From positions 1 to 64,000 of the forward strand of contig JACKDC010000001.1 of NCBI GenBank assembly GCA_020633725.1: DNA of 64,000 bases. Reading direction: 5' to 3'. Below the pieces are notes generated by a model. The model ran no database searches, had not been told where the DNA came from, and worked only from the letters and a program-made list of their open reading frames with translations. Source of the stretch: Candidatus Latescibacterota bacterium. GTDB taxonomy: Bacteria > Krumholzibacteriota > Krumholzibacteriia > JACNKJ01. Within the stretch, counting starts at the first letter, position 1, and each line of letters begins with the position of its first letter. Of the stretch, positions 30,299 through 39,371 are shown in pieces. Both the position numbers and the translations under genes were made by a program.

Positions 30299-32218
30299 CT
30301 AGAAGTCCGCAGTGACGAGCAGCCGACCGATGTCCGCCCGGGCCGTGCCGCCCGCGAGGTCGCTGTCCAGGGCGATGGCGACGTACTCGAGACTCGCGCT
30401 GACGCGGGGCGCCAGCGTCTGCTTCAGCACGGCGCCAAGGGTGAGCTTCTGGCAGTCGCGGCGGCAGCTGCAGTCCGCGCTCTCGCCCTCGAGGCGGTCC
30501 TCGCCCAGCGTGGCGCTGAGGTCGAGATGGGTGCCGGCGCATGGCGCCAGCGAGACGAGCGCGCTCGTCAGCCGGCTGCGCGCCAGGTCGCTGCCGCCGT
30601 CGCGGAACGCCTCGACGCGCTGGAGCTGCTTGTGAAAGAGCGCGAGGCCCCAGCGCGGTCGCCGGTAGGACGCCGACGCGCGCCAGCCCTCGGTGTCGGG
30701 CAGGTAGGAGAGCGCGCGATACTCGGCGCCGTAGTCACGGCCCAGGTGCAGCCAGCCGGCGGCGAGGACGAGCCCCGCGGCCGGGGTGACGCGCAGGGCG
30801 GCGCGGGCGGCCCAGTCGCTCACCGCCTGCCCGGACGCGTCCACGCGGTCAACGCGCTGGCGGCTGCGGGCGGCCTCGGCGTCGAGGGTGAGCGTGGCGG
30901 GAAGCGGCGCGGTGAGCGCGAGGCTCGTCACCTCGCCGCGCTGGACGAAGCTCGCGGGATCACCCGCGTAGAGCGGCCAGTCGGCCGATTCGGGGTTCTC
31001 GTTGGCGGCCACCCAGGCGAGGACGAGCGAGGCGGGGGTGGCGCCGCCGAGCGTCCGCCGCAGTTCCATGCGTCCGGCGAGCAGGTCCTGGCGGTAGGCG
31101 AAGACGGGATCGGCGTTTGCGTCGAAGGCGTGGGCGCGCCGCGGCACGGCGTAGAAGGCCTCGGCGCGCAGCCAGGGCCGGGGCGCGGCGGCCAGGCGCG
31201 CGCCCTCGAAGGTGAGGGGCGGCGCGAGGTCGTCCAGCGACTCCAGCGCCAGGCCGTGGGTGCTGGTGCCGCAGCTGCCGCAGCCGCCAGCCCCGCCCGA
31301 GCCGGCGACCGGCGGGTTGTCCGCGGCGTCCCAGCGCTGCAGCGTCAGCGGCGTGAAGACGGTCTCGAAGAAGCCCAGCCGCGCGCTGGCCCGCGGCGCG
31401 ACGAACTCCGCGAAGGCGCTGCCCCGCGCGTTCGCCAGGTACTGCGGGCCCTGGGCGAGTACGGCGGCGGGCTCGTTGCTGAGGCGGAGGCGTCCGCCCG
31501 CGCGGAGCCGCGGCGACAGCAGGACGGTCATGTCGACACGCAGCCGGTAGACGAGATCCACCACGGGATAGAGCGCCTCGCCGTAGGCGCCGCCCAGCGC
31601 GCAGGCGCAGAGGCCGGGAGCCGTGTCGCAGGGGCCGTCGTCGAGATGGTCCGCCACGCCGACGCCCAGCCAGAGCAGACGCACGCGTCCGCTCGTGCTG
31701 ACGCGGGGGAAGTCGATGGCTGGGGGCGCTGTAGCCGGCGTGCGGGCGAGGGCGTCCTCGAGCGCGGCCGCGGCGTCGGGCACGGCGCCGACGTGCCGGG
31801 CGAGGACGTCGCCGGCGCGGTTCACGAGCGCGAAGGCGAAGCTGGCGCCTTCGGCGTCGAGGGCGGCGGCGAAGGCGAGCGTGGGGTCGTGGAACTGGGG
31901 GAAGCCGAGGTCCTGGTCGAGGGCAAAGCCGAGGGCGTCCCAGGGCTCGACGGCTTCCACCGCACCGAGCAGTGGAAGCTGCGGCTGGCGGCGGCGAAGC
32001 GCGGCGAGCTGCTCGACGTTGGCGAGGCAGTCCTCGCAGTCGGTGTTCCAGAGCACCAGGACGAGCGGGCGATCGGGCGGCAGGTGCTCGGCGGGGATGA
32101 CGGGCGCGCCGTCTCCGAGGGCGGGGTAGAGAGCGGTCAGCAGCGGGGTCAGAGTGGCGTCGGCCCGCGCCGTGGGGGCGGCGAGCAGCAGCAGCAACGC
32201 GCCGAAGAAGCGTCCCAT
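30299..32218 (-). CDS. Thioredoxin-like domain fused to an outer-membrane beta-barrel
   Basis: The 639-aa protein has a signal peptide (FFGALLLLLAAPTARA). A thioredoxin-like domain follows (about 25-170) with the active-site pair C61-E-D-C64 in LVLWNTDCEDCLANVEQL, as in TlpA-type thiol-disulfide proteins. From about residue 180 to the end it reads as a beta-barrel of amphipathic strands, closing in IGRLLVTADF with terminal Phe. Unusually for a barrel it has several Cys clusters: CDTAPGLCACALGG, GGCGSCGTSTHG and ADCSCRRDCQK. ATG 32218 was chosen (GGGAGGGA upstream, signal peptide starts there). A clear promoter lies at 32255-32283. The fusion suggests a redox-active, perhaps metal-related, outer-membrane protein. 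I know of no named family with this layout. Confidence 0.78.
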   Translation of the reverse strand: MGRFFGALLLLLAAPTARADATLTPLLTALYPALGDGAPVIPAEHLPPDRPLVLVLWNTDCEDCLANVEQLAALRRRQPQLPLLGAVEAVEPWDALGFALDQDLGFPQFHDPTLAFAAALDAEGASFAFALVNRAGDVLARHVGAVPDAAAALEDALARTPATAPPAIDFPRVSTSGRVRLLWLGVGVADHLDDGPCDTAPGLCACALGGAYGEALYPVVDLVYRLRVDMTVLLSPRLRAGGRLRLSNEPAAVLAQGPQYLANARGSAFAEFVAPRASARLGFFETVFTPLTLQRWDAADNPPVAGSGGAGGCGSCGTSTHGLALESLDDLAPPLTFEGARLAAAPRPWLRAEAFYAVPRRAHAFDANADPVFAYRQDLLAGRMELRRTLGGATPASLVLAWVAANENPESADWPLYAGDPASFVQRGEVTSLALTAPLPATLTLDAEAARSRQRVDRVDASGQAVSDWAARAALRVTPAAGLVLAAGWLHLGRDYGAEYRALSYLPDTEGWRASASYRRPRWGLALFHKQLQRVEAFRDGGSDLARSRLTSALVSLAPCAGTHLDLSATLGEDRLEGESADCSCRRDCQKLTLGAVLKQTLAPRVSASLEYVAIALDSDLAGGTARADIGRLLVTADF

Positions 32219-32254
32219 CGTCCCTCCCACACCGTGCGCGCACAACGCGAGTGT

Positions 32255-32283
32255 AGCATAGGAGCCGGCGGGCGCGAGGGCAA
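32255..32283 (-). promoter_or_regulatory. Promoter of the thioredoxin-barrel operon
   Basis: On the minus strand, TTGCCC (32283-32278), a 17-bp spacer and TATGCT (32260-32255), about 37 bp upstream of ATG 32218. It is divergent from the ssrA promoter. Confidence 0.65.
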
Positions 32284-32297
32284 TCCGGGCGGGCGAA

Positions 32298-32326
32298 TTG
32301 ACATCGCCTCGGGACGGGCCTACATT
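32298..32326 (+). promoter_or_regulatory. Promoter of ssrA (tmRNA)
   Basis: A perfect TTGACA (32298-32303), a 17-bp spacer and TACATT (32321-32326). It ends 18 bp before the mature 5' end of tmRNA. Confidence 0.82.
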
Positions 32327-32344
32327 GAGTGCATCGGCGAAACC

Positions 32345-32705
32345 GGGGGCGACCAGGTTTCGACGGGGATTCGCAAAGCCGCAGCCGCGTGTCGGGGATT
32401 TCTCGGCTCAGCCCCGTTATCAAGGTCGAGAAAACACAATTGCCAACGATAACTTGGCCCTGGCCGCTTAACTTAGTTAGGTAGCCTGTCCGCCTCACTC
32501 GCGTCGCGGGGGTGAGGGCCGGGCATCAAACACCGCCGACTGGTCCTCTGCCGCGCCCGGGAGCAGAGGGCGAGACAATCCGGGCTGGCCGCGCGACGGA
32601 TCGTCCGCCGTCCTCGCGCGCGGTGAGACTCAAAGCTGTGGACTACACACGTAGACGCCGCGGGGGAGGTTTCTTCGGACGCGGGTTCGATTCCCGCCGC
32701 CTCCA
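32345..32705 (+). ncRNA. ssrA: Transfer-messenger RNA (tmRNA)
   Basis: The 5' end GGGGGCG pairs with CGCCTCC at the 3' end to make the acceptor stem, followed by discriminator A. CCA is not encoded. Near the 3' end is the T-arm GGGTTCGATTCCC, and near the 5' end the tRNA-like D-region ACCAGGTTTCGACGGGGATT. The tag open frame lies at about 32430-32471 and ends in NLALAA followed by TAA, the usual C-terminal degron; the readable part is ENTIANDNLALAA, though the exact resume codon is uncertain. tmRNA with SmpB rescues stalled ribosomes and tags the nascent chain for proteolysis. It has its own promoter and terminator. Confidence 0.96.
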
Positions 32706-32744
32706 CCTCTCGCCTTGAGAGTAAGAGATGATTCCGAGCGGCCA

Positions 32745-32780
32745 GGCCGCAGCGCGTTCCAGGACACGCTGCGGCCTTTT
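32745..32780 (+). terminator. Intrinsic terminator of ssrA
   Basis: A 10-bp perfect stem GGCCGCAGCG/CGCTGCGGCC with a 12-nt loop is followed by TTTTATTT. Confidence 0.88.
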
Positions 32781-32851
32781 ATTTGTGCCGACCCTCCAGG
32801 CCGCCTATACTCGCCCCGACCCCAGCCGGCACCCTCAACAGGAGACGTCCC

Positions 32852-33817
<966 letters not shown>

Positions 33818-33835
33818 GCGGCTGCGGGCTTTTGC

Positions 33836-33866
33836 TTGGCACCTGGCCCCGGCTCGGGCCTATAGT
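33836..33866 (+). promoter_or_regulatory. Candidate promoter of the glutaminyl cyclase gene
   Basis: TTGGCA (33836-33841) and TATAGT (33861-33866) with a long 19-bp spacer. The -10 is good; the spacing is suboptimal. Confidence 0.4.
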
Positions 33867-33893
33867 GGTGGACCCAATGTCCCAGGACGGTCC

Positions 33894-34694
33894 ATGAAGA
33901 GCTTCTCCCGAGCGGCCCGGGTCGGCATCCTCCTGCTGGCGCTGCCCATGTGCTCCTGCGCCGAGGACGTCACCGGCGATCCCTCCACGACCGCGCCGGT
34001 CTGGACGCCCCAGGTGCTGGCCACCTATCCCCACGACTCCGCCGCCTTCACCCAGGGCCTGGTCTGGGCCGACAGCGTGCTGATCGAGGGGACGGGCCTG
34101 CGGGGGCAGTCCACCCTGCGCCGCGTCGAGCTGGCCACCGGCGCCGTCCTCGACGGCATCCAGCTCGACAGTCAGTACTTCGGCGAGGGCGTGGCCCTGG
34201 TGGGGGACCGCATCGTGCAGCTGACCTGGACCAGCAACCTGGGTTTCGTCTACGACGCGGCCAGCTTCGACGAACTGGCCACCTTCAGCTACCCCGGAGA
34301 GGGCTGGGGCCTGGCCTACGACGCCGCCGGCGACCAGCTCGTCATGAGCGACGGCACGGCCACCCTCCGCTGGCTCGACCCGGTGACCTTCGCCGAGCGC
34401 GATCGCGTCACCGTGCGCGACGGCGGGCAGCCCGTCTACCGTCTCAACGAGCTGGAGTTCGGCGGCGGCTCGCTCTACGCGAACGTCTGGCCGACGAACC
34501 GCATCGCCCAGATCAACCCCGAGACCGGCGCCGTCACGGCCTGGATCGACTGCGCCAGCATCCGTCCCGCGGGCCTGGCGCCGGGCGCCGTGCTGAACGG
34601 CATCGCCTGGGATCCGGCCGGGCAGCGCTTCTTCGTCACCGGCAAGCTCTGGCCGAGCCTCTTCGCCGTGGAGTTCGCCCCGCCCGGGCGCTGA
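33894..34694 (+). CDS. Glutaminyl-peptide cyclotransferase (papaya-type), exported
   Basis: The 266-aa protein has a signal peptide with two close Cys residues (LLLALPMCSCAED), so it may be a lipoprotein, though the lipobox is not ideal. The mature part shows the motifs of the five-bladed propeller glutaminyl cyclase family: YPHDSAAFTQGLVW, GEGVALVGDRIVQLTW, GEGWGLAYD, MSDGTATLRWLDP, RLNELEF and NVWPTNRIAQI, then VLNGIAWDP. It converts N-terminal Gln of exported proteins or peptides to pyroglutamate. In bacteria with type IX-style secretion, periplasmic glutaminyl cyclases often process signal-peptide-cleaved proteins, which would fit this genome. ATG 33894 follows ACGGTCC (weak). Confidence 0.9.
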   Translation: MKSFSRAARVGILLLALPMCSCAEDVTGDPSTTAPVWTPQVLATYPHDSAAFTQGLVWADSVLIEGTGLRGQSTLRRVELATGAVLDGIQLDSQYFGEGVALVGDRIVQLTWTSNLGFVYDAASFDELATFSYPGEGWGLAYDAAGDQLVMSDGTATLRWLDPVTFAERDRVTVRDGGQPVYRLNELEFGGGSLYANVWPTNRIAQINPETGAVTAWIDCASIRPAGLAPGAVLNGIAWDPAGQRFFVTGKLWPSLFAVEFAPPGR

Positions 34695-34736
34695 CGATTT
34701 CCTCGAATCGCCCCCTCCTCCATCGGTAGATCCCCC

Positions 34737-34763
34737 TTGACGAGATATCCATGTGATATCACA
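34737..34763 (+). promoter_or_regulatory. Palindromic operator downstream of a -35-like hexamer, before the SPFH operon
   Basis: TTGACG (34737-34742) is followed by GATATC (34744-34749) and the perfect 12-bp palindrome TGTGATATCACA (34752-34763). The palindrome would lie between or over the -35 and -10 boxes, as expected for a repressor site. The -10 itself (CACACT, 34760-34765) is weak. The binding protein is unknown; the ribbon-helix-helix protein of the same operon is one candidate. Confidence 0.55.
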
Positions 34764-34824
34764 CTGTAATCACCCGGCCGGCCACCCCGCGCCCGGGCCC
34801 CCCAGGCCGATTGAGGAGGAGATG

Positions 34825-35700
34825 ATGACGACCGAACGCACGCGCAGCGCCGCATCCGGCTATCCCATGCTGCTGGTTGAGCTTGTGCTGCTGGCCCTGA
34901 CCACGTGGCTCCTGATCTGGACGATCCGCAACGAGGCGCCCATCGGGCTCGTGGGCTTCTTCCCGGGCCTGCTGCTGACCATCCTCGGCCTCGCCGGCTT
35001 CTTCGTGGTGAACCCCAACGACGCCCGCGTGCTGGTGCTCTTCGGCACCTACAAGGGCACCGTCAAGACGAACGGCTTCTTCTGGGCCAACCCCTTCTAC
35101 AGCAAGCAGAAGATCACCCTGCGCGCCCGCAACCTCAACGGCGAGAAGCTCAAGGTGAACGACGCGGCGGGCAACCCCATCGAGATCGCGGCGGTGGTGG
35201 TCTGGCAGGTGGCCGACACCTACAAGGCGAGCTTCGAGGTGGACGACTACGAGCACTACGTGGTGGTCCAGAGCGAGGCCGCGGTGCGTCACATGGCCGG
35301 CGCCTATCCCTACGACACCTTCAACGACGACGACGACCAGGGCCTCACCCTCCGCGCCGGCAAGGACGAGGTGGCCGACGTGCTGGAGAAGGAGCTTCAC
35401 GAGCGCTTCAGCCGCGCGGGCATCAAGGTGATCGAGGCGCGCATCAGCCACCTGGCCTACGCCCCCGAGATCGCCGAGGCCATGCTGCGACGCCAGCAGG
35501 CCACGGCCGTGGTGGCCGCGCGGGCGCAGATCGTCGAAGGCGCGGTGAGCATGGTGGAGATGGCGCTGGAGCGCCTGGCCGCCAAGCACGTGGTGGATCT
35601 GGATGAGGAGCGCAAGGCCAGCATGGTGAGCAACCTGATGGTCGTCCTCTGCAGCGAGTCCTCCGCGTCGCCCGTGGTCAACGCCGGCTCGCTCTACTGA
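34825..35700 (+). CDS. SPFH/Band 7 (prohibitin-like) membrane protein
   Basis: The 291-aa protein has two N-terminal membrane helices (LLVELVLLALTTWLLIW and LVGFFPGLLLTILGLAGFFVV) and a Band 7 domain (about 65-235: NPNDARVLVLFGTYKGTV, EIAAVVVWQVADTYKASFEV, VSEAAVRH-like block). The C-terminal helical region reads PEIAEAMLRRQQATAVVAAR. SPFH proteins oligomerise into membrane microdomain scaffolds and often regulate membrane proteases or transporters. AGGAGG precedes two adjacent ATGs; 34825 has the better spacing (5 nt) and 34822 is the alternative. A ribbon-helix-helix gene follows after 11 bp, then an ABC transporter. Confidence 0.92.
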   Translation: MTTERTRSAASGYPMLLVELVLLALTTWLLIWTIRNEAPIGLVGFFPGLLLTILGLAGFFVVNPNDARVLVLFGTYKGTVKTNGFFWANPFYSKQKITLRARNLNGEKLKVNDAAGNPIEIAAVVVWQVADTYKASFEVDDYEHYVVVQSEAAVRHMAGAYPYDTFNDDDDQGLTLRAGKDEVADVLEKELHERFSRAGIKVIEARISHLAYAPEIAEAMLRRQQATAVVAARAQIVEGAVSMVEMALERLAAKHVVDLDEERKASMVSNLMVVLCSESSASPVVNAGSLY

Positions 35701-35711
35701 TCGGAGCGACC

Positions 35712-35903
35712 GTGGCCGCCCGCAAGCGCTTCCTGCTCCGCATTCCCGACCCGCTGTGGGACGATCTGCAGCGCTGGGCCGCCGACGAGCTGCGCAGCGT
35801 GAACGCCCAGATCGAATTCCTCCTGCAGCGCGCGGTAAGGGAGCGGAAGCAGGGCAAGGGCGGCCCGGACGCGAACCCCAATCAGGAGAACGACGACGCG
35901 TGA
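35712..35903 (+). CDS. Small ribbon-helix-helix (Arc/HicB-like) DNA-binding protein
   Basis: The 63-aa protein consists almost entirely of a ribbon-helix-helix fold: strand KRFLLRIPDPLW, helix DDLQRWAADELR, turn SVN, helix AQIEFLLQRAVRER, then an acidic tail. Dimers of such proteins bind short palindromes. GTG 35712 follows CGGAGCG. Small Arc-like genes directly after an SPFH gene are, as far as I know, a recurring pair in other bacteria. It may autoregulate through the palindrome at 34752-34763. No toxin-like partner is visible. Its stop overlaps the GTG of the ATPase gene. Confidence 0.85.
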   Translation: MAARKRFLLRIPDPLWDDLQRWAADELRSVNAQIEFLLQRAVRERKQGKGGPDANPNQENDDA

Positions 35904-36577
35904 GCGAGGCCTGGCTGAGCTGCCGCGGACTCACCCGCCACTATCGCCGGGGCCCGCACACGGTGCGGGCCCTGGACGGCGTGGACCTGGACGTCGCCCG
36001 CGGCGAATGCCTCGCCCTGGTGGGGGCCTCGGGCTCGGGCAAGTCCACCCTGCTCAACCTGCTCGCGGGTCTGGACACGCCGAGCGGCGGGAGCATCGCG
36101 CTGGAAGGCCGCCGTCTCGACACGCTGTCGCGGCGCGAGCTGGCGGCCTACCGCGCACGGCGCGCCGGGATGATCTTCCAGGCCTTCAATCTGCTGCCGC
36201 ACTGCAGCGCCCTCGAGAACGTGGAGCTGGCGCTCACGCTGGAGGGACGTCCCCGCCGCGAGCGCCGCAGCGCCGCCCGCGCCATGCTCGAGCGCGTGGG
36301 GCTCGCCGATCGCCTCGAGCATCGCCCGGGCGATCTCTCCGGCGGCGAGCAGCAGCGCGTGGCCGTGGCGCGCGCCCTGGTGAAGGGCCCCGAGCTGCTC
36401 TTCGCCGACGAACCCACCGGCAACCTGGACCGCGAGAACAGCCGCGCCATCGCGGCGCTGCTCGCGGAGCAGGCCGCCGCGGGCGTCACCGTGCTGCTGG
36501 CGACCCACGACCGCGAACTCGCCGCCGAGACGGCGACCCGCGTGCTGCGTCTCGACTACGGCAAGGTGGCGCCATGA
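35900..36577 (+). CDS. ABC transporter ATP-binding protein (LolD/MacB class)
   Basis: The 225-aa protein has all nucleotide-binding motifs: Walker A GASGSGKS, Q-loop FQAFNLLPH, signature LSGGEQQRVAVARAL, Walker B ELLFADEPTGNLD and H-loop LLATHDRE. Sequence type is that of LolD/MacB/FtsE mechanotransmission ATPases. It starts with GTG overlapping the stop of the ribbon-helix-helix gene (GTGA), with AGGAG 12 bases upstream. Its stop overlaps the permease start by 4 bp (ATGA), so ATPase and permease are translated together. It might also supply ATPase function to the orphan permeases at 3874-6373, but that is speculation. Confidence 0.95.
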   Translation: MSEAWLSCRGLTRHYRRGPHTVRALDGVDLDVARGECLALVGASGSGKSTLLNLLAGLDTPSGGSIALEGRRLDTLSRRELAAYRARRAGMIFQAFNLLPHCSALENVELALTLEGRPRRERRSAARAMLERVGLADRLEHRPGDLSGGEQQRVAVARALVKGPELLFADEPTGNLDRENSRAIAALLAEQAAAGVTVLLATHDRELAAETATRVLRLDYGKVAP

Positions 36578-38028
36578 CCCTGCTCGACGCGCTGGGCATC
36601 GCCGGCGCGAACCTGCGCCGCATGAAGCTGCGGGCCGGGCTGACCGTGGCCGGCGTGGTCATCGCCATCGGGGCGATGGTGGCCATGCTGAGCTTCGGCG
36701 CGGGCAATCACCGGCTCATCACCGAGCGCGCCGAGAGCCTGGGCCTGCTCAACACAATTCAGGTGACGCCCTCGACGCCCGAGGACAGCCTCCAGTCGCC
36801 GCCGCTGGACGCCGCCGCCGTCGCGCGCTTCCAGCGCCTGCCCGGCGTGCGGCTCGCCTATCCGCTGGACGCGCTCACGCTCACGGTCGGCTTTCGGGGC
36901 CGCAGCCAGACGGTCGAGGCGCAGGCGCTGCCGGAGGCCGCGCTGTCCACGAAGCTCTTCTCGCAGCTGCGCGCGGGCGAAACCCTGCGCGGCGCGCCCG
37001 GCGAGGCGCTGGTCACGGAGCGCTTCCTCGAGGAGATGGGGCTCGCCGTCAATCGACCCGAAGACGTGATCGGCGACACGCTGTTCGTCAGCCTCACCGT
37101 GGCGAGCGTGGACAGCGGGCTCGCGCGCGTGCTGGGCACGGTGGAGGGCCGCTTCGCCGCGCTCTCGCGCAGTCTGCGCCCGGACTCCCTCGGGAGTCCC
37201 GACTATCGCCGGCGCGTCGCCGCCGACGAGTTCGGCGAGGCGGCCCAGCGCTTCCTGGACGGACTGCTGAAGGGGCGCGTCGTCGCCGACACGCTGCGAA
37301 TCCGCGGCGTGCTGGACGTCCCCCGCGGGCGCAGCGCGCGCACCCGGCCCCTCATCCTGCGCCCCGCCGACGCCCTGCGCTTCGCCAGCGCCGGCCCGCC
37401 GGCCGAGCCGCTGGCGCTGTTTCGAGCGCTCGAGGCCGGCAGCCTCTTCGACGTCGCCGCCGCCGACAGCGCGCAGCAGTACCCGCAGGTGACGCTGGAC
37501 CTCGATCCGTTCTCGCCCTACGAGAGCGTCCGCGACAGCCTGCGCGCCCTGGGCTATCACACCTTCAGCTTCGCTGATCAGCTGGGTGAGATCCGTCGCG
37601 CCTTCCTCATCTTCGACCTGGGGCTGCTGGCCATCGCCCTGGTCGCGCTGGTGACGGCCGCGCTCGGCATCGTGAACACGCTGCTGATGTCCATCAGCGA
37701 GCGGCGCCGCGAGATCGGCGTGCTCAAGGCCCTCGGCGCGGACGAGCGCGAGATCCGCGGGCTCTTCCTCGCCGAGTCGGCGCTGATGGGCGCGCTGGGG
37801 GCGGCGGGGGGTATCCTGCTGGGCTGGGGTGTCGCGCGCGCGGCGTCCGCGGTGGCGAAGATCGTGATGGCGCGCCAGGACATGCCCGCCCTTGAACTCT
37901 TCGCCACGCCGCTCTGGCTGGTGGCCGGCGCCTTCGGCTTCGGACTCGCGCTCAGCCTGCTCGCCGGCACCCTGCCCGCGGGGCGCGCGGCGCGCGTCGA
38001 CCCCGTGGAGGCGCTGCGGGGCGACTAG
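36574..38028 (+). CDS. FtsX/MacB-type ABC transporter permease
   Basis: The 484-aa protein has an N-terminal helix (AGLTVAGVVIAIGAMVAML), a large periplasmic domain (about 45-340) and three C-terminal helices with LIFDLGLLAIALVALVTAAL, SISERRREIGVLKALGA and AAGGILLGWGVARAAS, ending in RVDPVEALRGD. It partners the ATPase upstream (ATGA overlap). Its periplasmic domain is larger than usual and variable. Linked to an SPFH protein, it probably performs lipid, lipoprotein or small-molecule export, or transmits a signal across the membrane. The stop overlaps the convergent iron-sulfur gene by four bases (CTAG). Confidence 0.92.
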   Translation: MTLLDALGIAGANLRRMKLRAGLTVAGVVIAIGAMVAMLSFGAGNHRLITERAESLGLLNTIQVTPSTPEDSLQSPPLDAAAVARFQRLPGVRLAYPLDALTLTVGFRGRSQTVEAQALPEAALSTKLFSQLRAGETLRGAPGEALVTERFLEEMGLAVNRPEDVIGDTLFVSLTVASVDSGLARVLGTVEGRFAALSRSLRPDSLGSPDYRRRVAADEFGEAAQRFLDGLLKGRVVADTLRIRGVLDVPRGRSARTRPLILRPADALRFASAGPPAEPLALFRALEAGSLFDVAAADSAQQYPQVTLDLDPFSPYESVRDSLRALGYHTFSFADQLGEIRRAFLIFDLGLLAIALVALVTAALGIVNTLLMSISERRREIGVLKALGADEREIRGLFLAESALMGALGAAGGILLGWGVARAASAVAKIVMARQDMPALELFATPLWLVAGAFGFGLALSLLAGTLPAGRAARVDPVEALRGD

Positions 38029-39371
38029 CGCGGGCCGAGACGCGTCGCCAGCGCCCGGTCGAGCGTCCGCCGTGGCGACGGCAACCGCAGTTCGCGATAG
38101 AACGCCGCGCGGTCGAGCAGCGCGCCGACGACCATCAGGCCCATCACCGGCAGCCCCGCCGGCGCCGCGCCCGCGGCCACGGCGATGCCCGCGGCGATCA
38201 GCGCCGCCGCGCGCAGGCCGCCGACCCACCCGACGGGCCGCGCGCCGCCGCGGTAGCGTCCCAGCCACAGCAGCGCCAGCAGCAGCAGCGCGCCCGCCAG
38301 CGGCCAGGCCCAGCCCCTGAACGCGAGCGTGTAGACGATGGCGTTGGGCACCGCCTCCGCGCTGTGCACGCCGACGCTGCCCCGCGGCACGTCCGCCACT
38401 TCGTAGAGCCGGTCCATCGCGTAGAGCGCCGCGAAACCCGCCATGCCCCCGGCCAGCGACAGCAGCAGGTTCGGCGCGAGGAGCAGCGGCAGCGCGCCCG
38501 CGAGCAGCACGAACGCCCCCGTGGCCGCGATCTCCCGGCTCAGCCAGGAGTGACGGATCCCCAGCAGCGCGCGCCACGCGCGCCAGGGCTTGCCCAGGTG
38601 CGCCGTGCTCAGCGCCATGGCCGCCAGGCCGCCCCAGAGAATCGGCAGCGGACGGTCCAGCCGGCAGGGCGGCAGCGTGTCCAGGCGCATCGCCACGAGC
38701 AGGGGCAGCGCGGTGCTGAAGAGCAGCAGCGGCCACTCGTCTCTCAATGAAAGGCGGCGGCCGCCGCCGTCGCCGCTGCCGGGCGGGGCGGCGCCGCCCC
38801 CGCCGGGTGGGGGACCTTCGGGCCCGTCCGCTCCCGGCGGCAGCGGCGTGAAGCGCAGCGCGGGACGCACCTGCGACGCATCGAAGCCCGGCACCTCGCG
38901 CGCGTGGAGCGCGGCGGCGGGGGCGTCGAGGTCGAGGAGGTTCAGCGCGTCGGTGGGGCAGAGCGCGACGCAGGCGGGCTCGCGGCCCTCAGCGAGGCGC
39001 GGCTGACAGAGCGTGCACTTGCTCATGGTGCCGGCGCGCGCGTCGAAGCGGGGGGCGTCGTAGGGACAGGCCCAGCTGCAGTAGCGGCAGCCGATGCAGC
39101 GCGCGGGATCGAGGATCAGCGCGCCGGTGGTGGCGTCGCGGGCGTAGGCGTCGGCGGGGCAGGCGATGGCGCAGGGGGCGTCCGCGCAGTGCATGCAGGC
39201 CAGCGACAGGTGGTAGCGGGGCGCGCCGGCCAGGGCGCCCGGGTTGAAGGTCTCCACCCGGCGCCAGCTCTCGCCCCAGGGCAGCGCGTTCTCGATGCCG
39301 CAGGCGAGCTGACAGGCCTGGCAACCCGTGCAGCGCGAGAGATCGAGGTGGAAGCCGGCCCTCATCGTCAT
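38025..39371 (-). CDS. DmsB-like iron-sulfur subunit fused to DmsC-like membrane anchor
   Basis: The 448-aa protein joins two subunits. The N-terminal half has four ferredoxin Cys clusters: CTGCQACQLAC, CMHCADAPCAIAC, CIGCRYCSWACPYDAP and CTLC ... CVALCPTDAL. After a Pro/Gly-rich linker, the C-terminal half has about eight membrane helices with the DmsC-like TAHLGKPWRAW and SWLSREI. In DMSO-reductase-type enzymes, DmsB carries electrons and DmsC oxidises quinol at the membrane; usually they are separate proteins. ATG 39371 overlaps the stop of the catalytic subunit (ATGA). The protein should move electrons between the quinone pool and the molybdenum subunit. Confidence 0.92.
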   Translation of the reverse strand: MTMRAGFHLDLSRCTGCQACQLACGIENALPWGESWRRVETFNPGALAGAPRYHLSLACMHCADAPCAIACPADAYARDATTGALILDPARCIGCRYCSWACPYDAPRFDARAGTMSKCTLCQPRLAEGREPACVALCPTDALNLLDLDAPAAALHAREVPGFDASQVRPALRFTPLPPGADGPEGPPPGGGGAAPPGSGDGGGRRLSLRDEWPLLLFSTALPLLVAMRLDTLPPCRLDRPLPILWGGLAAMALSTAHLGKPWRAWRALLGIRHSWLSREIAATGAFVLLAGALPLLLAPNLLLSLAGGMAGFAALYAMDRLYEVADVPRGSVGVHSAEAVPNAIVYTLAFRGWAWPLAGALLLLALLWLGRYRGGARPVGWVGGLRAAALIAAGIAVAAGAAPAGLPVMGLMVVGALLDRAAFYRELRLPSPRRTLDRALATRLGPR

